From Sphingomonas lenta (GTDB lineage: Bacteria > Pseudomonadota > Alphaproteobacteria > Sphingomonadales > Sphingomonadaceae), in contig NZ_NSLI01000001.1 in the NCBI RefSeq assembly GCF_002288825.1, forward strand, positions 496,001 through 560,000: a DNA stretch of 64,000 nt, read 5' to 3'. Shown here piece by piece: positions 48,283 through 57,515 of the stretch. Under the pieces are notes generated by a model. That model did no database searches. It saw only the letters and a list, made by a program, of their open reading frames with translations, and was not told where the DNA came from. Position numbers and translations under genes: made by a program. Every line of letters starts with the position of its first letter. Position 1 is the first letter of the stretch.

Positions 48283-48708
48283 ATGGACCGCACGATGCTG
48301 CAGCCGATGGTGGTCCTGATCGGCTGGACGTTGGTCATCTTGGCCTGGGCCATCGCCGTTCGGCTCCCGGCCATGAAGGCGGCGGGGGTCGACCTTCGCA
48401 AGCTGGTCGGCTCCAAGGGATCCGACGCCGACCGCGTCCTGCCTTCTGCGGCGCAGTGGAAGGCGCACAACTACAATCACCTCGTCGAGCAGCCGGTGCT
48501 GTTCTACGCTATCTGCTTGGTGCTGACTGCGGTCGGCCCGGCCCATCCGTTCAACGTCGCGCTCGCCTGGGCCTATGTCGCGTTCCGGATCCTGCACAGC
48601 CTTGTGCAGACGACGGTCAACCGGGTCGCCTGGCGCTTCCTGTTCTTCGTGCTCTCGACGCTCGCGCTCGCGGCGCTGACGCTGCACGCCGCGATGGCGG
48701 TGTTCTGA
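48283..48708 (+). CDS. MAPEG family membrane protein
   Basis: 141 residues with four membrane helices (LQPMVVLIGWTLVILAWAIA, VLFYAICLVLTAVG, LAWAYVAFRILHSLV, FLFFVLSTLALAALTL). The pattern AAQWKAHNYNHLVEQPVLFY and AYVAFRILHSLVQTTVNR is that of MAPEG proteins (membrane-associated eicosanoid/glutathione metabolism relatives), whose bacterial roles are mostly unknown. I choose ATG 48283 with GGGGGAG five bases before it; ATG 48244 would add 13 polar residues. The next gene overlaps at TGATG. Confidence 0.88.
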   Translation: MDRTMLQPMVVLIGWTLVILAWAIAVRLPAMKAAGVDLRKLVGSKGSDADRVLPSAAQWKAHNYNHLVEQPVLFYAICLVLTAVGPAHPFNVALAWAYVAFRILHSLVQTTVNRVAWRFLFFVLSTLALAALTLHAAMAVF

Positions 48709-48893
48709 TGGCCAAGGGTGAAGGTTTCGAGCGCCACCGCCAGCCCTGGACGCCCGACGAGATCCAGAAGCTCCACACCATGGCGAAGAAGGGCATGGCG
48801 CTAAAGGCGATCGCCAAGGCGCTGAAGCGGTCTGAGGAGTCCACCAAGGATCGCGCCAAGCAAGACGGGCTGTCGATCGCGAAGCTGCGGTAG
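48708..48893 (+). CDS. 61-residue helix-turn-helix-like small protein
   Basis: Start ATG 48708 shares its A with the MAPEG stop. The product (FERHRQPWTPDEIQKLHTMA, then KGMALKAIAKALKRSEESTK) looks like a small Myb/SANT or sigma-region-4 type helix-turn-helix: tryptophan followed by three helices, basic. It may bind DNA, but no partner is evident. Small proteins of this sort are common in sphingomonads as hypotheticals. A palindromic repeat follows 24 bases after the stop. Confidence 0.72.
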   Translation: MAKGEGFERHRQPWTPDEIQKLHTMAKKGMALKAIAKALKRSEESTKDRAKQDGLSIAKLR

Positions 48894-48917
48894 ACCTGCC
48901 CCTACCCACACTCCTGC

Positions 48918-49052
48918 CGTCACCCCGGACTTGTTCCGGGGTCCATCGTCGTGCGCATGGTACGCCCGGAAGTGCGCACGACCGTCGGCACCTTGAACCG
49001 CGAACAGTTCGCTCGGACAGCGATGGACCCCGGAACAAGTCCGGGGTGACGG
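48918..49052. repeat. dispersed palindromic intergenic repeat, family A (copy 4)
   Basis: Complete outer arms: CGTCACCCCGGACTTGTTCC at the left and GGAACAAGTCCGGGGTGACG at the right, with GGGGTCCATCG / CGATGGACCCC inside, a perfect inverted pair of about 31 bases. The centre includes GTGCGCA-type short dyads. It makes up most of the 206-base gap before the esterase gene. Confidence 0.9.
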
Positions 49053-49099
49053 TGATCAGGATCTTGCCCGGTATGCCCTGACAGGGCCAAGCTGGCGGC

Positions 49100-50068
49100 A
49101 TGATCGACCGTCGCACGCTGCTCGGGGCCACGGCCGCCCTGCCCTTCGCCTCCCCCGCCCGCGCGCAGGGCGCGTCGCCTGCCTGGCCGCCCGCCGAGCA
49201 CTTCAAGCTCTGGCCCGGTCGGCCACCCGGCGCCGGCGCGCGCCTGCCTGCGCCGCGGCCCGGCGATCCCCGCAGCGAGCGCGAGCTGTGGCTCACGGGC
49301 GTCGCCGAGCCGGTCGTCGGCGTGTACCGACCCGCCCGCCCCGACGGCCGCGCCGTGCTGTCGATCCCCGGCGGCGGCTACCGATTCGTCTCCATCGAGA
49401 ACGAAGGGATCAACGTCGCCCGCGCGCTAAACCCGGCGGGGATCACGGTGTTCGCGCTCGCCTACCGGCTGCCGGGCGAAGGCTGGGCCGACCGGGCGGA
49501 CGTGCCGCTCCAGGACGCGCAGCGCGCCATGCGGCTGATCCGCGCCGATGCGCGCCGGTACGGCGTCGATCCCGCGGGGCTCGGCGTGCTCGGCTTCTCG
49601 GCGGGCGGGCACTTGGCGGCGTCGCTGACGGTCGGGCACGACGACCGCGTGTACCGGCCGCTGGACGCGGCCGACCGTCAATCGGCGCGGCCCGCCTATT
49701 CCGGGCTGGTCTATCCGGTGACGAGCCTCACGACGCTCTCCGCGCATCGCGGGTCGAGCGACTCGCTGATCGGCCCCACGCCCGACCCGGCCATCGCCGC
49801 GCGCTACGACACGCCGCGCCGCGTCACCGCCGCCACGCCGCCGCTGTTCATGGTGCACGCCATGGACGACACGGTCGTACCCGTGGAGCAGGTGCTCGAC
49901 ATGGTCGCCGCCGCGCGCGCGGCCAAGGTGCCGGTGGAGACGCATCTGTTCGACCGCGGCGGGCACGGCTTCGGCGCGCTCAACGCCCCCGAGCGCTCGC
50001 CCGCCCGGCTCTGGACCGAGCTGTTCGAGCGCTGGACGCGCGACGCGGTCAGCCGAACAGGCGGCTGA
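49100..50068 (+). CDS. exported alpha/beta hydrolase (esterase/lipase-like, possible acetyl-esterase)
   Basis: 322 residues. The N-terminus has a twin-arginine motif DRRTLLGATAALPF and an ARAQG cleavage site, so it is probably a Tat substrate. The fold has IPGGGYRFVS as the HGG-type oxyanion region, the nucleophile serine in LGVLGFSAGGHLAAS, aspartate in MVHAMDDTVVP and histidine in FDRGGHGFG. The family (BD-FAE/hormone-sensitive-lipase-like) includes carbohydrate acetyl esterases. It is convergent with the XrtA amidotransferase and overlaps it by 20 bases; a link to that polysaccharide is possible but only positional. Confidence 0.85.
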   Translation: MIDRRTLLGATAALPFASPARAQGASPAWPPAEHFKLWPGRPPGAGARLPAPRPGDPRSERELWLTGVAEPVVGVYRPARPDGRAVLSIPGGGYRFVSIENEGINVARALNPAGITVFALAYRLPGEGWADRADVPLQDAQRAMRLIRADARRYGVDPAGLGVLGFSAGGHLAASLTVGHDDRVYRPLDAADRQSARPAYSGLVYPVTSLTTLSAHRGSSDSLIGPTPDPAIAARYDTPRRVTAATPPLFMVHAMDDTVVPVEQVLDMVAAARAAKVPVETHLFDRGGHGFGALNAPERSPARLWTELFERWTRDAVSRTGG

Positions 50069-51935
50069 GGCTCCGTTCGAGCATCAAGAACTGCCAGAGC
50101 GTGCGCCCGTGCTCGGCGCGGCCGGCGCGGTGGTCGGCGGCGAGGGCGGTAAGCGCGGGCATGTCGAACCAGCCGGTCCCCTCCAGCACGCGCGAGCGGC
50201 CGAGGCCCGCCGCCGCGTCCGCGAGCGGGCCGCGGAACCAGGCGCTGATCGGGGTGACGAAGCCCATCTTGGGCCGGTACAGGATGTCGCGCGGCAGGTG
50301 GCGTTCCAGCCCGCGCTTCATCAGCCACTTGCCCTCGCCGCGGCGCAGGCGGAGGTCGGCGGGGAGCGTCGCGCAGAACTCGATCAGCCGGTGGTCGAGC
50401 AGCGGCTCGCGCGCCTCCAGCGAGACGGCCATGCTGGTGCGGTCGACCTTGGTCAGGATGTCGCCCGGCAGCCAGTGCTTGAGATCGGCGTACTGCGCGC
50501 GGTCGAGCGCGTCGCGGCCGGGTGCGGACCGCATCGTCTGGACGTAGCGGTCCTCGGCGCGGTGGCCGCCGAGCGCACGGCGCGCCGCGTCGGAGAAGAG
50601 GCGGCCGCGCAACTCGGGCGCGGTGACGCCGACGGCGCGGGCGTATCCCTCCTCCCCACTCGCCGCGAGCGCGAGCAGCGTCGACTTGGCGCGCAGCGGG
50701 CGCGGCGCCCAGTCGGCCTTGGGATAGTAGCGGCCGAGCGTCCCGAACAGCCGCCCGCGCGTGTCGGCGGGAAGCAGGTTGCGGACGCGCTCCTCGGCGG
50801 CGTGGAACCTGTAGCGGCGGTAGCCCGCCAGCGCCTCGTCCGCGCCGTCGCCCGACAGCGCCACCGTGACGTTCTCGCGGGCGAGCGCGGACACCTGATA
50901 GGTCGCGAGCGCGGACGCATCGGCGAAAGGTTCGTCGAAGTGGTGCGTCAGCGTATCGATCAGCTGGAAGTCGTCGGGCCGGACGACGCGCGTGCGGTGG
51001 TCGGTGCGGAAGCGCTGCGCCACGCTGTCGGCGTGCGCGCGCTCGTCGTGACCCGCCTCGTCGAAGCCGATGGTGCAGGTTTTAACCGCAGCGGTCGACG
51101 CCTCCGCCATGAGCGCCACGACCGCCGAGCTGTCCACACCACCCGATAAGAACGCGCCGAGCGGCACGTCGGCGACCATGCGGCTGCGCACGGCGGCGCG
51201 CATGCGCTCGACCAGCTCCTCGCCCAGCGCGTCCGCCTTGCCCGCGGCGCGGTTGGAGAAATCGACCTCCCACCAGCGCCGGGGCTGCGGCACGGGCTTG
51301 CCGCGCTCGACGAGCAGGAAGTGGCCGGCGGGCAGCTTCTTCACGCCCGCGACGAGGCACGCGTCGTCCGGGACGTAGCCGAGCCCCAGATAGTCCTCGA
51401 CCGCCGACAGGTCCGCCTCGCGCCGGAGCAGCGGGTGGGCGAGCAGGCCCTTGAGCTCGCTCGCGAAGGCGAGCGATCCGTCGGACAGCTCGGCATAGTG
51501 GAGCGGCTTCACGCCCAGCCGGTCGCGCGCGAGGAACAGCGTGCGCGCCTGGCCATCGTGGAGCGCAAAGGCGAACATGCCGTTGAGCCGATCGAGCATG
51601 CCCGGCCCCCAGGCGCGCCAGCCGTGGAGCAGCACCTCGGTGTCGCCCTCGGTCCAGAATCGAGCGCCGCCCGCCTGCAGCTCCGCCCGCAGCTCGGCGA
51701 AGTTGTAGATCTCGCCGTTATAGGTGACGGTCAGGTGCCCGTCCGACATGGGCTGGGGCGAGCCCTCCAGGTCGATGATCGACAGCCGTCGGTGGCCGAA
51801 GCCGACGCCCGGCGCGGTCCACACGCCCTCCCCGTCCGGCCCGCGGTGCGGCATGGCGGCGATCATCGCGCCGACCCGGGCGGGATCGACAGGCTTCGCC
51901 ACGCCGGGATGGAAAATGCCGGCGATGCCGCACAT
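50049..51935 (-). CDS. XrtA-system amidotransferase (asparagine synthase family)
   Basis: 628 residues. An N-terminal glutaminase domain with nucleophile cysteine 2 (MCGIAGIF), HRGPDGEG, YNGEIYNF and EGDTE is followed by the ATP pyrophosphatase-type synthetase domain (AFLSGGVDSSAVVALM, SGDGADEALAGYRR). Members linked to exosortase A are believed to amidate a sugar or acid of the exopolysaccharide rather than aspartate. The ATG shares one base with the xrtA stop (TGATG). It is the last gene of the XrtA cluster in this direction. Confidence 0.93.
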   Translation of the reverse strand: MCGIAGIFHPGVAKPVDPARVGAMIAAMPHRGPDGEGVWTAPGVGFGHRRLSIIDLEGSPQPMSDGHLTVTYNGEIYNFAELRAELQAGGARFWTEGDTEVLLHGWRAWGPGMLDRLNGMFAFALHDGQARTLFLARDRLGVKPLHYAELSDGSLAFASELKGLLAHPLLRREADLSAVEDYLGLGYVPDDACLVAGVKKLPAGHFLLVERGKPVPQPRRWWEVDFSNRAAGKADALGEELVERMRAAVRSRMVADVPLGAFLSGGVDSSAVVALMAEASTAAVKTCTIGFDEAGHDERAHADSVAQRFRTDHRTRVVRPDDFQLIDTLTHHFDEPFADASALATYQVSALARENVTVALSGDGADEALAGYRRYRFHAAEERVRNLLPADTRGRLFGTLGRYYPKADWAPRPLRAKSTLLALAASGEEGYARAVGVTAPELRGRLFSDAARRALGGHRAEDRYVQTMRSAPGRDALDRAQYADLKHWLPGDILTKVDRTSMAVSLEAREPLLDHRLIEFCATLPADLRLRRGEGKWLMKRGLERHLPRDILYRPKMGFVTPISAWFRGPLADAAAGLGRSRVLEGTGWFDMPALTALAADHRAGRAEHGRTLWQFLMLERSLSRLFG

Positions 51936-53440
51936 CAGTCGAGGCCCGCCGTCCGGTCGATCGCGCGGTCGAGGTCGCCGAGATCGCGCGCGAACGCCTC
52001 GATCGTTTCACGCGCTTGGCGTCCCTCGGCCGACAGGTGCAGCGCGGCCGCGCCCTGGCGAGCGCCGAGGAGGCGGGCGCGGGCGGTCTCGAATTTGACG
52101 CGGGCGGGGTCGGCGGTGGTCACTCCGCCGACGCGGTACCATGTCGCGACCGTGCGCTCCACCGGGCCCGGTGCGGTGATGCGCGTCACCGATCCGCCCG
52201 CGACCGGCGCTTCGTCCGCCACGCGCCGCCAGCGCTCGTCAATGCCGACGCCGAACGCGACGAGCTCGCGCCCTTCCTCTTGGACGCCGTACACAGCGAC
52301 CGCCATGTCTACCGCGCGCCCGCGCCCGTCGACGTAGCGGCCGAGCAAGCGGTGATCCGCACCCAGATAGCGCGGCTCCCACGCCGCCGTCCGGCTCAGC
52401 GACGCGCGCGTCCAGCCGGGCAGGTCGGGCAGATAGATGCGGCTCGGGAGCGACTGCGCCCGCCCGCCGATCGCCACGCTCCAGGCCGGTGCCGCGGCCC
52501 CCGTCGCGACGACGAGCAATGCCGCCGGCAGCAGGTCGAGCCTATGGCGCACGGGGCCCTGCAGCTGCGCCGGATCGAACGCCGGCTCGTCCGGCGCGCG
52601 GTCGAACCAGGGCCAGGCCAGCGCCAGTACGCCCGCCATGACGAGCGCGAAGAACACCCAGCCGAAGACGATGTGGTCGAACCCCGCCGCCGCCTCGATC
52701 GAGGTCAGCTCCGCCGCCCAGATCGTCCCGAACGCCCGCACCCCGTTGGCGAGCACCGGCACGACGACGCACGCCAGCATGAACGCCGCCCGTCGCCGCC
52801 ACGAGTGGAAGCACGTCCCCGCGACCAGCGTCCCGAACGCCAGCATGGCGAGCACGAACTTCGACCCCGAACACGCCTCCGCCACTTCGAACCAGTAGCG
52901 CCCCGCCTGGATCAGCACGCCGTCGACCCGCGCGGGCACGCCAACCAGGTCGAGCAGCGGCATGACGATCGCGACCGTCACCCGCTGGAGCGGCGGTTCC
53001 ATGTCCTGCCCGAACGGCACGGCGAACAGCACGTAGCCGAGCGGGAAAAGCAGCGCGCGTGCAACATTCGGCCCGAGCAGCGCGACGATCGCGCCCTGCA
53101 GCGCCACAACCAGCCCGAGATGTCGGAGGAGCGCCACACCGCCCGCGTCGCCCAGCAGCCACGCGAACCCGCCCGCGGCGACGCCCAGCAATCCCGGCCA
53201 CCACGCGATCGGCGTCAGCTGCGCCAGCTCGCGCCGCCGCTGCCAGACGAGCCACCCCACCACCGGTGGCACGAACAAGCAATGGCCATAGGTCGTGCTC
53301 GTCCACCAGATGCGCGCGAGGTCGGCCGCGTCGGCCCAGAACAGCGCTATGATCGCCAGCACCGCCAACGCGAGCGCGGCCTCGTGCGCCCGCCACGCCG
53401 ACGCCGGCGCGAACGCCCCTACAGGGACGGCGACCGTCAC
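51935..53440 (-). CDS. xrtA: exosortase A with fused EpsI domain
   Basis: XrtA is a membrane transpeptidase-like enzyme that cleaves PEP-CTERM proteins and is tied to exopolysaccharide production. 501 residues from GTG 53440, which overlaps the stop of the upstream gene by four bases. About eight membrane helices hold the catalytic triad: C190 in VAEACSGSKF, R235 in ANGVRAFGTI and H256 in FDHIVFGW. A C-terminal EpsI domain (about 310-500, YLPDLPGWTRASLSRTAAWEP) is fused, as is common in exosortase A of Proteobacteria. I saw no PEP-CTERM substrate gene in the window. Confidence 0.94.
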   Translation of the reverse strand: MTVAVPVGAFAPASAWRAHEAALALAVLAIIALFWADAADLARIWWTSTTYGHCLFVPPVVGWLVWQRRRELAQLTPIAWWPGLLGVAAGGFAWLLGDAGGVALLRHLGLVVALQGAIVALLGPNVARALLFPLGYVLFAVPFGQDMEPPLQRVTVAIVMPLLDLVGVPARVDGVLIQAGRYWFEVAEACSGSKFVLAMLAFGTLVAGTCFHSWRRRAAFMLACVVVPVLANGVRAFGTIWAAELTSIEAAAGFDHIVFGWVFFALVMAGVLALAWPWFDRAPDEPAFDPAQLQGPVRHRLDLLPAALLVVATGAAAPAWSVAIGGRAQSLPSRIYLPDLPGWTRASLSRTAAWEPRYLGADHRLLGRYVDGRGRAVDMAVAVYGVQEEGRELVAFGVGIDERWRRVADEAPVAGGSVTRITAPGPVERTVATWYRVGGVTTADPARVKFETARARLLGARQGAAALHLSAEGRQARETIEAFARDLGDLDRAIDRTAGLD

Positions 53441-54615
53441 GCCGCCCACCGCACCGGCTCGGCGAGGCCCAGCAATGTGTCGAGGGGCGCGAGCCGCGCG
53501 TCCCAGCCGTAGCGCGCGATCACCTGCGCCCGCGCCTGGGTCCCGAGCGCTTCCGCGGCGGCGCGGTCGCCCAGCAGGTCGCATACCGCTCCCGCGAAAT
53601 CCTCGTCCGCGAACCGGAGCGTGCCCGCGTGGTCGATCCCCTCCGCCGCGGCGGGCGAGGCCAAGACGGGCCGCGCCATCGCCATCGCTTCGAGCACCTT
53701 GTTCTGCACCCCGCGCGCGAGCCGGAGCGGCGCGACGACGACGTTCGCCGCCGCGAGCCAGGGCCGAACGTCCGGCACCTCGCCCGTCACGAGCACGCCC
53801 TCGCCCGCCAACGCCCGTACGCGCGTCGTCGGCGCGCGACCGACGATCGCGAACGTCGCGTCAGGGTGACGCGCCCGCACGGTCGGCAGCACCCGCTCAG
53901 CGAACCAGGCGACCGCCTCAATATTAGGCGGATAGTCCATCTGTCCCGTGAACACGATCAGCGGCCCGGCTCTCCGCACCGGCTCTACGGCTGCGGGATC
54001 GAACAGCCGCGAGTCGATCCCGTTCTCGACCGCCAGCACCTTGCCCCCGCCCCCGCCTGCGCGGAACAGCGCCGCTTCGGCGTCGGTCACGAACAGACTA
54101 GCCTCCGCCCGCTCGGCGACAGCGCGCTCGTACCCCCCCAGCAGCCGCGCCTCGCGCCGAAGCACCCAGCGCATCGGTCCGCGCGCGCGCTCGGCCATCT
54201 GCGCGAACTTGGCCGAATCGACGTCGACAAAATCCATGATTATGCGGCCCGACGCGTACTGCGCCATCTGCCCGGAGAAGGCGTAGGTCGTCGCGACCGC
54301 GTGCTCCCGCCGTACCCGCTCCACCGCCGCCGCGAGTCGCCGGTCGGCGAAGACGGTCAGCGACACGGGCCTGCCCGTCGCCAACGCCTCGGCCAGCGCT
54401 CGCCCCCGCGATTTCACGCGCGGCACGATGGTCCAGGACGCCAGTCGCTCGGCCAGCTCGCGCGTCGGCTCCCGATCGGTCTCACCTTCGCCGAACGCGA
54501 CCAGGTGCACCCGCGCCCGCTCGGCCAGGTGCCGCAGCACATGGAAACTCCTGATCTTGTCCCCGCGATCGGGCGGGAACGGGGCGCGGTGCGCCAGGAA
54601 CAGGAGGTCGCTCAC
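53437..54615 (-). CDS. XrtA-system glycosyltransferase (sugar transferase family 1)
   Basis: 392 residues from GTG 54615. A GT-B fold: the N-terminal half begins LLFLAHRAPFPPDRGDKIRS, and the C-terminal half has VFTGQMDYPPNIEAVAWFAE, VIVGRAP-type loop and APLRLARGVQNKVLEAMAM with the sugar-nucleotide binding glutamate. It adds one sugar to the exopolysaccharide repeat. The sequence type (HRAP.PPDRGDKIRS) matches transferases restricted to exosortase A loci. It overlaps both neighbours by four bases. Confidence 0.92.
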   Translation of the reverse strand: MSDLLFLAHRAPFPPDRGDKIRSFHVLRHLAERARVHLVAFGEGETDREPTRELAERLASWTIVPRVKSRGRALAEALATGRPVSLTVFADRRLAAAVERVRREHAVATTYAFSGQMAQYASGRIIMDFVDVDSAKFAQMAERARGPMRWVLRREARLLGGYERAVAERAEASLFVTDAEAALFRAGGGGGKVLAVENGIDSRLFDPAAVEPVRRAGPLIVFTGQMDYPPNIEAVAWFAERVLPTVRARHPDATFAIVGRAPTTRVRALAGEGVLVTGEVPDVRPWLAAANVVVAPLRLARGVQNKVLEAMAMARPVLASPAAAEGIDHAGTLRFADEDFAGAVCDLLGDRAAAEALGTQARAQVIARYGWDARLAPLDTLLGLAEPVRWAA

Positions 54616-55658
54616 CCCAGACCTCGGGCGATCCACGGCCCCAGCGCATTGGCGATCGGCAGCGGCAGACGCTTCCACGTCGCCACCATCAGCGCGTACT
54701 TTGGGTTGAGCGGGTTCACCGCCCGCGCCGGCCCGTCGCTCCGCTTGGCATAGGCCAGCGGCGTCGGCTCGAAGCCCCAATTCTTCTTGAACGCCGCCGC
54801 GCCCGTGCCGACCTTGGAGCGGCCGAAGTCGAAGCGCGTGCAGCCCCGCGCGCGGGCATGCGCCATCAGCGCGAAGTACATGCGGTCGTTCGCACGCAGC
54901 TCGCGCGCCGTCAGCGTGCCGCCGCCCCAATAGGGGTAAACGGTCCCGTTCGCGTACAGGCTCAGCACGCTCGCGACTGCCCGGCCCCGGTGCCTGACGG
55001 TCAGCACGTCGGCGTCCATCGTCTCCGCGACGGCGCGGAACAGCGCGGCGGGGAAGACGGGCGTACCCAGGTTACGGACCGACTCGGCGTAGACGCGGTG
55101 ATGCTCCATCAATGCCGCCCGGTCGCGCCCGATCGCCACCTCCAGCTCGAACCCGAGCGACTTCCGCACCTCGGCGCGCTGCTTGCGCGGGATCGCCTTC
55201 AGCTCGGCCTCCTCATCCGCCGCGAGCGGCCGCGCGAAGTCGAGATAGCTGTCATAGTCGACCGTCCAGCCGGCCGGCGCCGGCCCGCCGCGCAGCTCCA
55301 CCTCCGGCACGCCGAGCCGCCGCGCCAAGTCCCACGCCGCGCCCGCGAACGGCTCGACCGCGTCGCCCAGCACGCCGCCGTCCACCGCGAACCCTGCCGA
55401 CACCAGCGCGCGCCCAAACAGCGCCGAGCGCATCTCGGTCAGCGGCAGAACGCCCGCGATCACGCCGCCGGGCCGCTCCGCGACTAGGTACCGCGCCCGC
55501 TGCCCGCACCCGCGCTCGACCGCGCGGCTCCAGGCGGTGAGGTGGAAAGGCGAGCCCGCCCGCTCGCTCACGAACGCGTCGATGCGCGCGCACTCGCGGT
55601 CGTCGCGCAGGTCCGCCTCGCGCACGGCGGCGCGGGCTATGGCCGACTGGAACGTCAC
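54612..55658 (-). CDS. FemAB-related protein of the XrtA system
   Basis: 348 residues from GTG 55658. FemAB proteins have two GNAT-like folds; the second (about 215-330) shows VLSLYANGTVYPYWGGG, RANDRMYFALMAHARARGC, FDFGRSKVGTGAAAFKKNWG. FemAB enzymes add amino acids from aminoacyl-tRNA to peptidoglycan precursors; the XrtA-linked form may modify the exopolysaccharide or a lipid carrier. It is placed between the deacetylase and glycosyltransferase genes with four-base overlaps on both sides. Confidence 0.9.
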   Translation of the reverse strand: MTFQSAIARAAVREADLRDDRECARIDAFVSERAGSPFHLTAWSRAVERGCGQRARYLVAERPGGVIAGVLPLTEMRSALFGRALVSAGFAVDGGVLGDAVEPFAGAAWDLARRLGVPEVELRGGPAPAGWTVDYDSYLDFARPLAADEEAELKAIPRKQRAEVRKSLGFELEVAIGRDRAALMEHHRVYAESVRNLGTPVFPAALFRAVAETMDADVLTVRHRGRAVASVLSLYANGTVYPYWGGGTLTARELRANDRMYFALMAHARARGCTRFDFGRSKVGTGAAAFKKNWGFEPTPLAYAKRSDGPARAVNPLNPKYALMVATWKRLPLPIANALGPWIARGLG

Positions 55659-56476
55659 GCCGCGACAGCCGCGTCGACCCGGCCCCACCGATGCCGCCGC
55701 AGGAGCCCGCGCAGCTTGCCCGCCATCGCGCCCAACCGCGAATAGTGCCGCACTCGCGACCTAAGCGGCGCACCGCGCACGCGCGGCTGGTCCGGGTCGA
55801 TCTCCCACGGGTGGAAGTAGAACATCGCCGGCCGCCCCTGCCCGTTCACCTGCCGCACTGCATAGTCGGTGATCGCCGCCGGCAGCAGCCGGAAGAAGCC
55901 GCCGCCCGTCGCCAGCCTGCGCCCGGCGATTTCGGCGACGGTGACCGGCACCTCGACCAGCGAAGCGTCGGCGAGCGGCCGGAACGCATAGCGCGGCGCG
56001 TCGCGCCAGCCATAATGGTCGTGCCGGACAGGTGCCACGCTGGAGGAGTAGGCGTAGCCCTCCTCCGCTAGCACCTGGTGCGCCCAAGGCGTGCGCGCGT
56101 CGATCGAGAAGCTCGGCGCGCGGTAGCCGGTGATCCGCATCCCGCCCGCGTCCTCCAGCGCCGCCCGCGCGCGACGGATATCCGCCCGGAACTCGTCCGC
56201 CGTCATGGTGAAGACGCGCCGATGATCCCAGCCGTGGCTCGCCACCTCATGGCCCGCCCCCACGACCCGCCGGATCAGCTCCGGATGCCGCTCCGCGACC
56301 CAACCCAGCGTAAAGAAGGTCGCGTGCACGCCTTCTTCCGCGAACAGCTCCAGCACCGCGTCCGTGTTGCGCTCGACGCGCCGCTCCAGCCCGTCCCAGT
56401 CGGCCTTATCGATGACGCGCTCGAACGCGCCGACCTGGAACCAGTCCTCCACGTCGACGCTCATGCCGTTGAGCAT
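55655..56476 (-). CDS. XrtA-system polysaccharide deacetylase
   Basis: 273 residues, carbohydrate esterase family 4 (NodB) fold. SVDVEDWFQVG carries the catalytic aspartate, HATFFTLGWVAERHPEL, SHGWDHRRVF the metal ligands, YRAPSFSID, and the C-terminal FYFHPWEIDPDQPR the last histidine. It removes N-acetyl groups from the polysaccharide. There is no signal peptide, so it may act on the lipid-linked repeat before export or leave by another route. Start 56476; ATG 56464 is four codons inside. Confidence 0.93.
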   Translation of the reverse strand: MLNGMSVDVEDWFQVGAFERVIDKADWDGLERRVERNTDAVLELFAEEGVHATFFTLGWVAERHPELIRRVVGAGHEVASHGWDHRRVFTMTADEFRADIRRARAALEDAGGMRITGYRAPSFSIDARTPWAHQVLAEEGYAYSSSVAPVRHDHYGWRDAPRYAFRPLADASLVEVPVTVAEIAGRRLATGGGFFRLLPAAITDYAVRQVNGQGRPAMFYFHPWEIDPDQPRVRGAPLRSRVRHYSRLGAMAGKLRGLLRRHRWGRVDAAVAA

Positions 56477-56488
56477 GGGGCGGCTCCG

Positions 56489-57505
56489 TTACGCGGCGCG
56501 GCCGCGGAAAGGCTCGGCGGAGGCGGGCGGCTCCAGGTCGCCCTCGATCCACTCGACCAGCAGCGCCAGCACGCGCTTGAGCGCGGCTTCCTGCACCTCG
56601 ATCCGCTTCTCAAGCGCGGCGATCTTGCGCTCGACGTCGGGGCGGAGCGGCACCGCGCCCGCCGGCTCGGCCGCGACCGACTCGACGACGCGCATGTCCG
56701 CGCGCATGTCGGCCAGCACCGCCGCCACCGCGCCCGCGTCGATCAGCTCCAGCTCCTGCATCGCGGCGTGCAGCATCACGCGCCCGGCTAGCTGGTTGAG
56801 CCGCCGCGGCACGCCCGCCGATCCCTCGTACAACGCCTGGAACGCGTCGTCGGCGAAGTCCGGCCGCCCGTTCCAGCCCACCAGCGACAGCCGGTGCGCG
56901 ATGTAATCGGCGACCTCGTCCTCGTTCATCGGGTCGAGATGGTGGATCGCGATCACGCGCTGGCGCAGCTGCTCCAGCCGCTCCTCACCCTGCAACCGGT
57001 CGCGGAACTCGGGCTGGCCGAGCAGCACGATCTGCAGCAGCGCGTGCCCGCCCGCCCCGAAGTTGCTCAGCATCCTGAGCTCCTCCAGCGCGGAGACGGG
57101 CAGCGCCTGCGCCTCGTCGACGATCAGGAGCGTGCGCCGCCCCGACCGCGCCACCGCGTGGAGCCCGCGCTCGATCGCGAGGAGGAGCTGCGCCTTGGCG
57201 AGCCCCGCGGGATCGACATTCAGCCCCGTCGCCACGATGCGGAGCAGGTCGTCCGCCTCGATCGCGCTCGACATGACGGTGATCGGATTCAACGCCGTCC
57301 GGTCGATCTCGTCGAGCAGGTGCCCGACGAGCGTCGTCTTGCCCGCGCCGATGTCGCCGGTGATGACGATGAAGCCCTCGCCCTGCGCCAGGCCGTAGCC
57401 GAGATACGCCATCGCCTTGCGGTGCGTCGCCGTCTCGTACCAGAAGTGCGGGTCCGGCGTGAGCTGGAAGGGGCGGCCCGAAAGGCCGAAATGCTCTTCG
57501 TACAT
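56489..57505 (-). CDS. XrtA-system ATPase (ExeA-like AAA)
   Basis: 338 residues. MYEEHFGLSGRPFQLTPDP and FWYETATHRKAM open the protein; Walker A is GDIGAGKTTLVG, Walker B LLIVDEAQALP, sensor FRDRL region; PRRLNQLAGRVMLHA closes the AAA part. A C-terminal coiled coil (ERKIAALEKRIEVQEAALKRV) may mediate oligomerisation. It resembles ExeA of type II secretion, whose role is assembly of a secretion channel; here a role in building the polysaccharide export site is inferred. A 10-base gap follows the OMP gene. Confidence 0.9.
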   Translation of the reverse strand: MYEEHFGLSGRPFQLTPDPHFWYETATHRKAMAYLGYGLAQGEGFIVITGDIGAGKTTLVGHLLDEIDRTALNPITVMSSAIEADDLLRIVATGLNVDPAGLAKAQLLLAIERGLHAVARSGRRTLLIVDEAQALPVSALEELRMLSNFGAGGHALLQIVLLGQPEFRDRLQGEERLEQLRQRVIAIHHLDPMNEDEVADYIAHRLSLVGWNGRPDFADDAFQALYEGSAGVPRRLNQLAGRVMLHAAMQELELIDAGAVAAVLADMRADMRVVESVAAEPAGAVPLRPDVERKIAALEKRIEVQEAALKRVLALLVEWIEGDLEPPASAEPFRGRAA

Positions 57506-57515
57506 GGGCCGAACC

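Noticed and set aside
52016..53512. A 498-codon plus-strand frame opposite xrtA
   Set aside because: No recognisable fold, and xrtA on the other strand has its full catalytic triad and four-base overlaps with neighbours.
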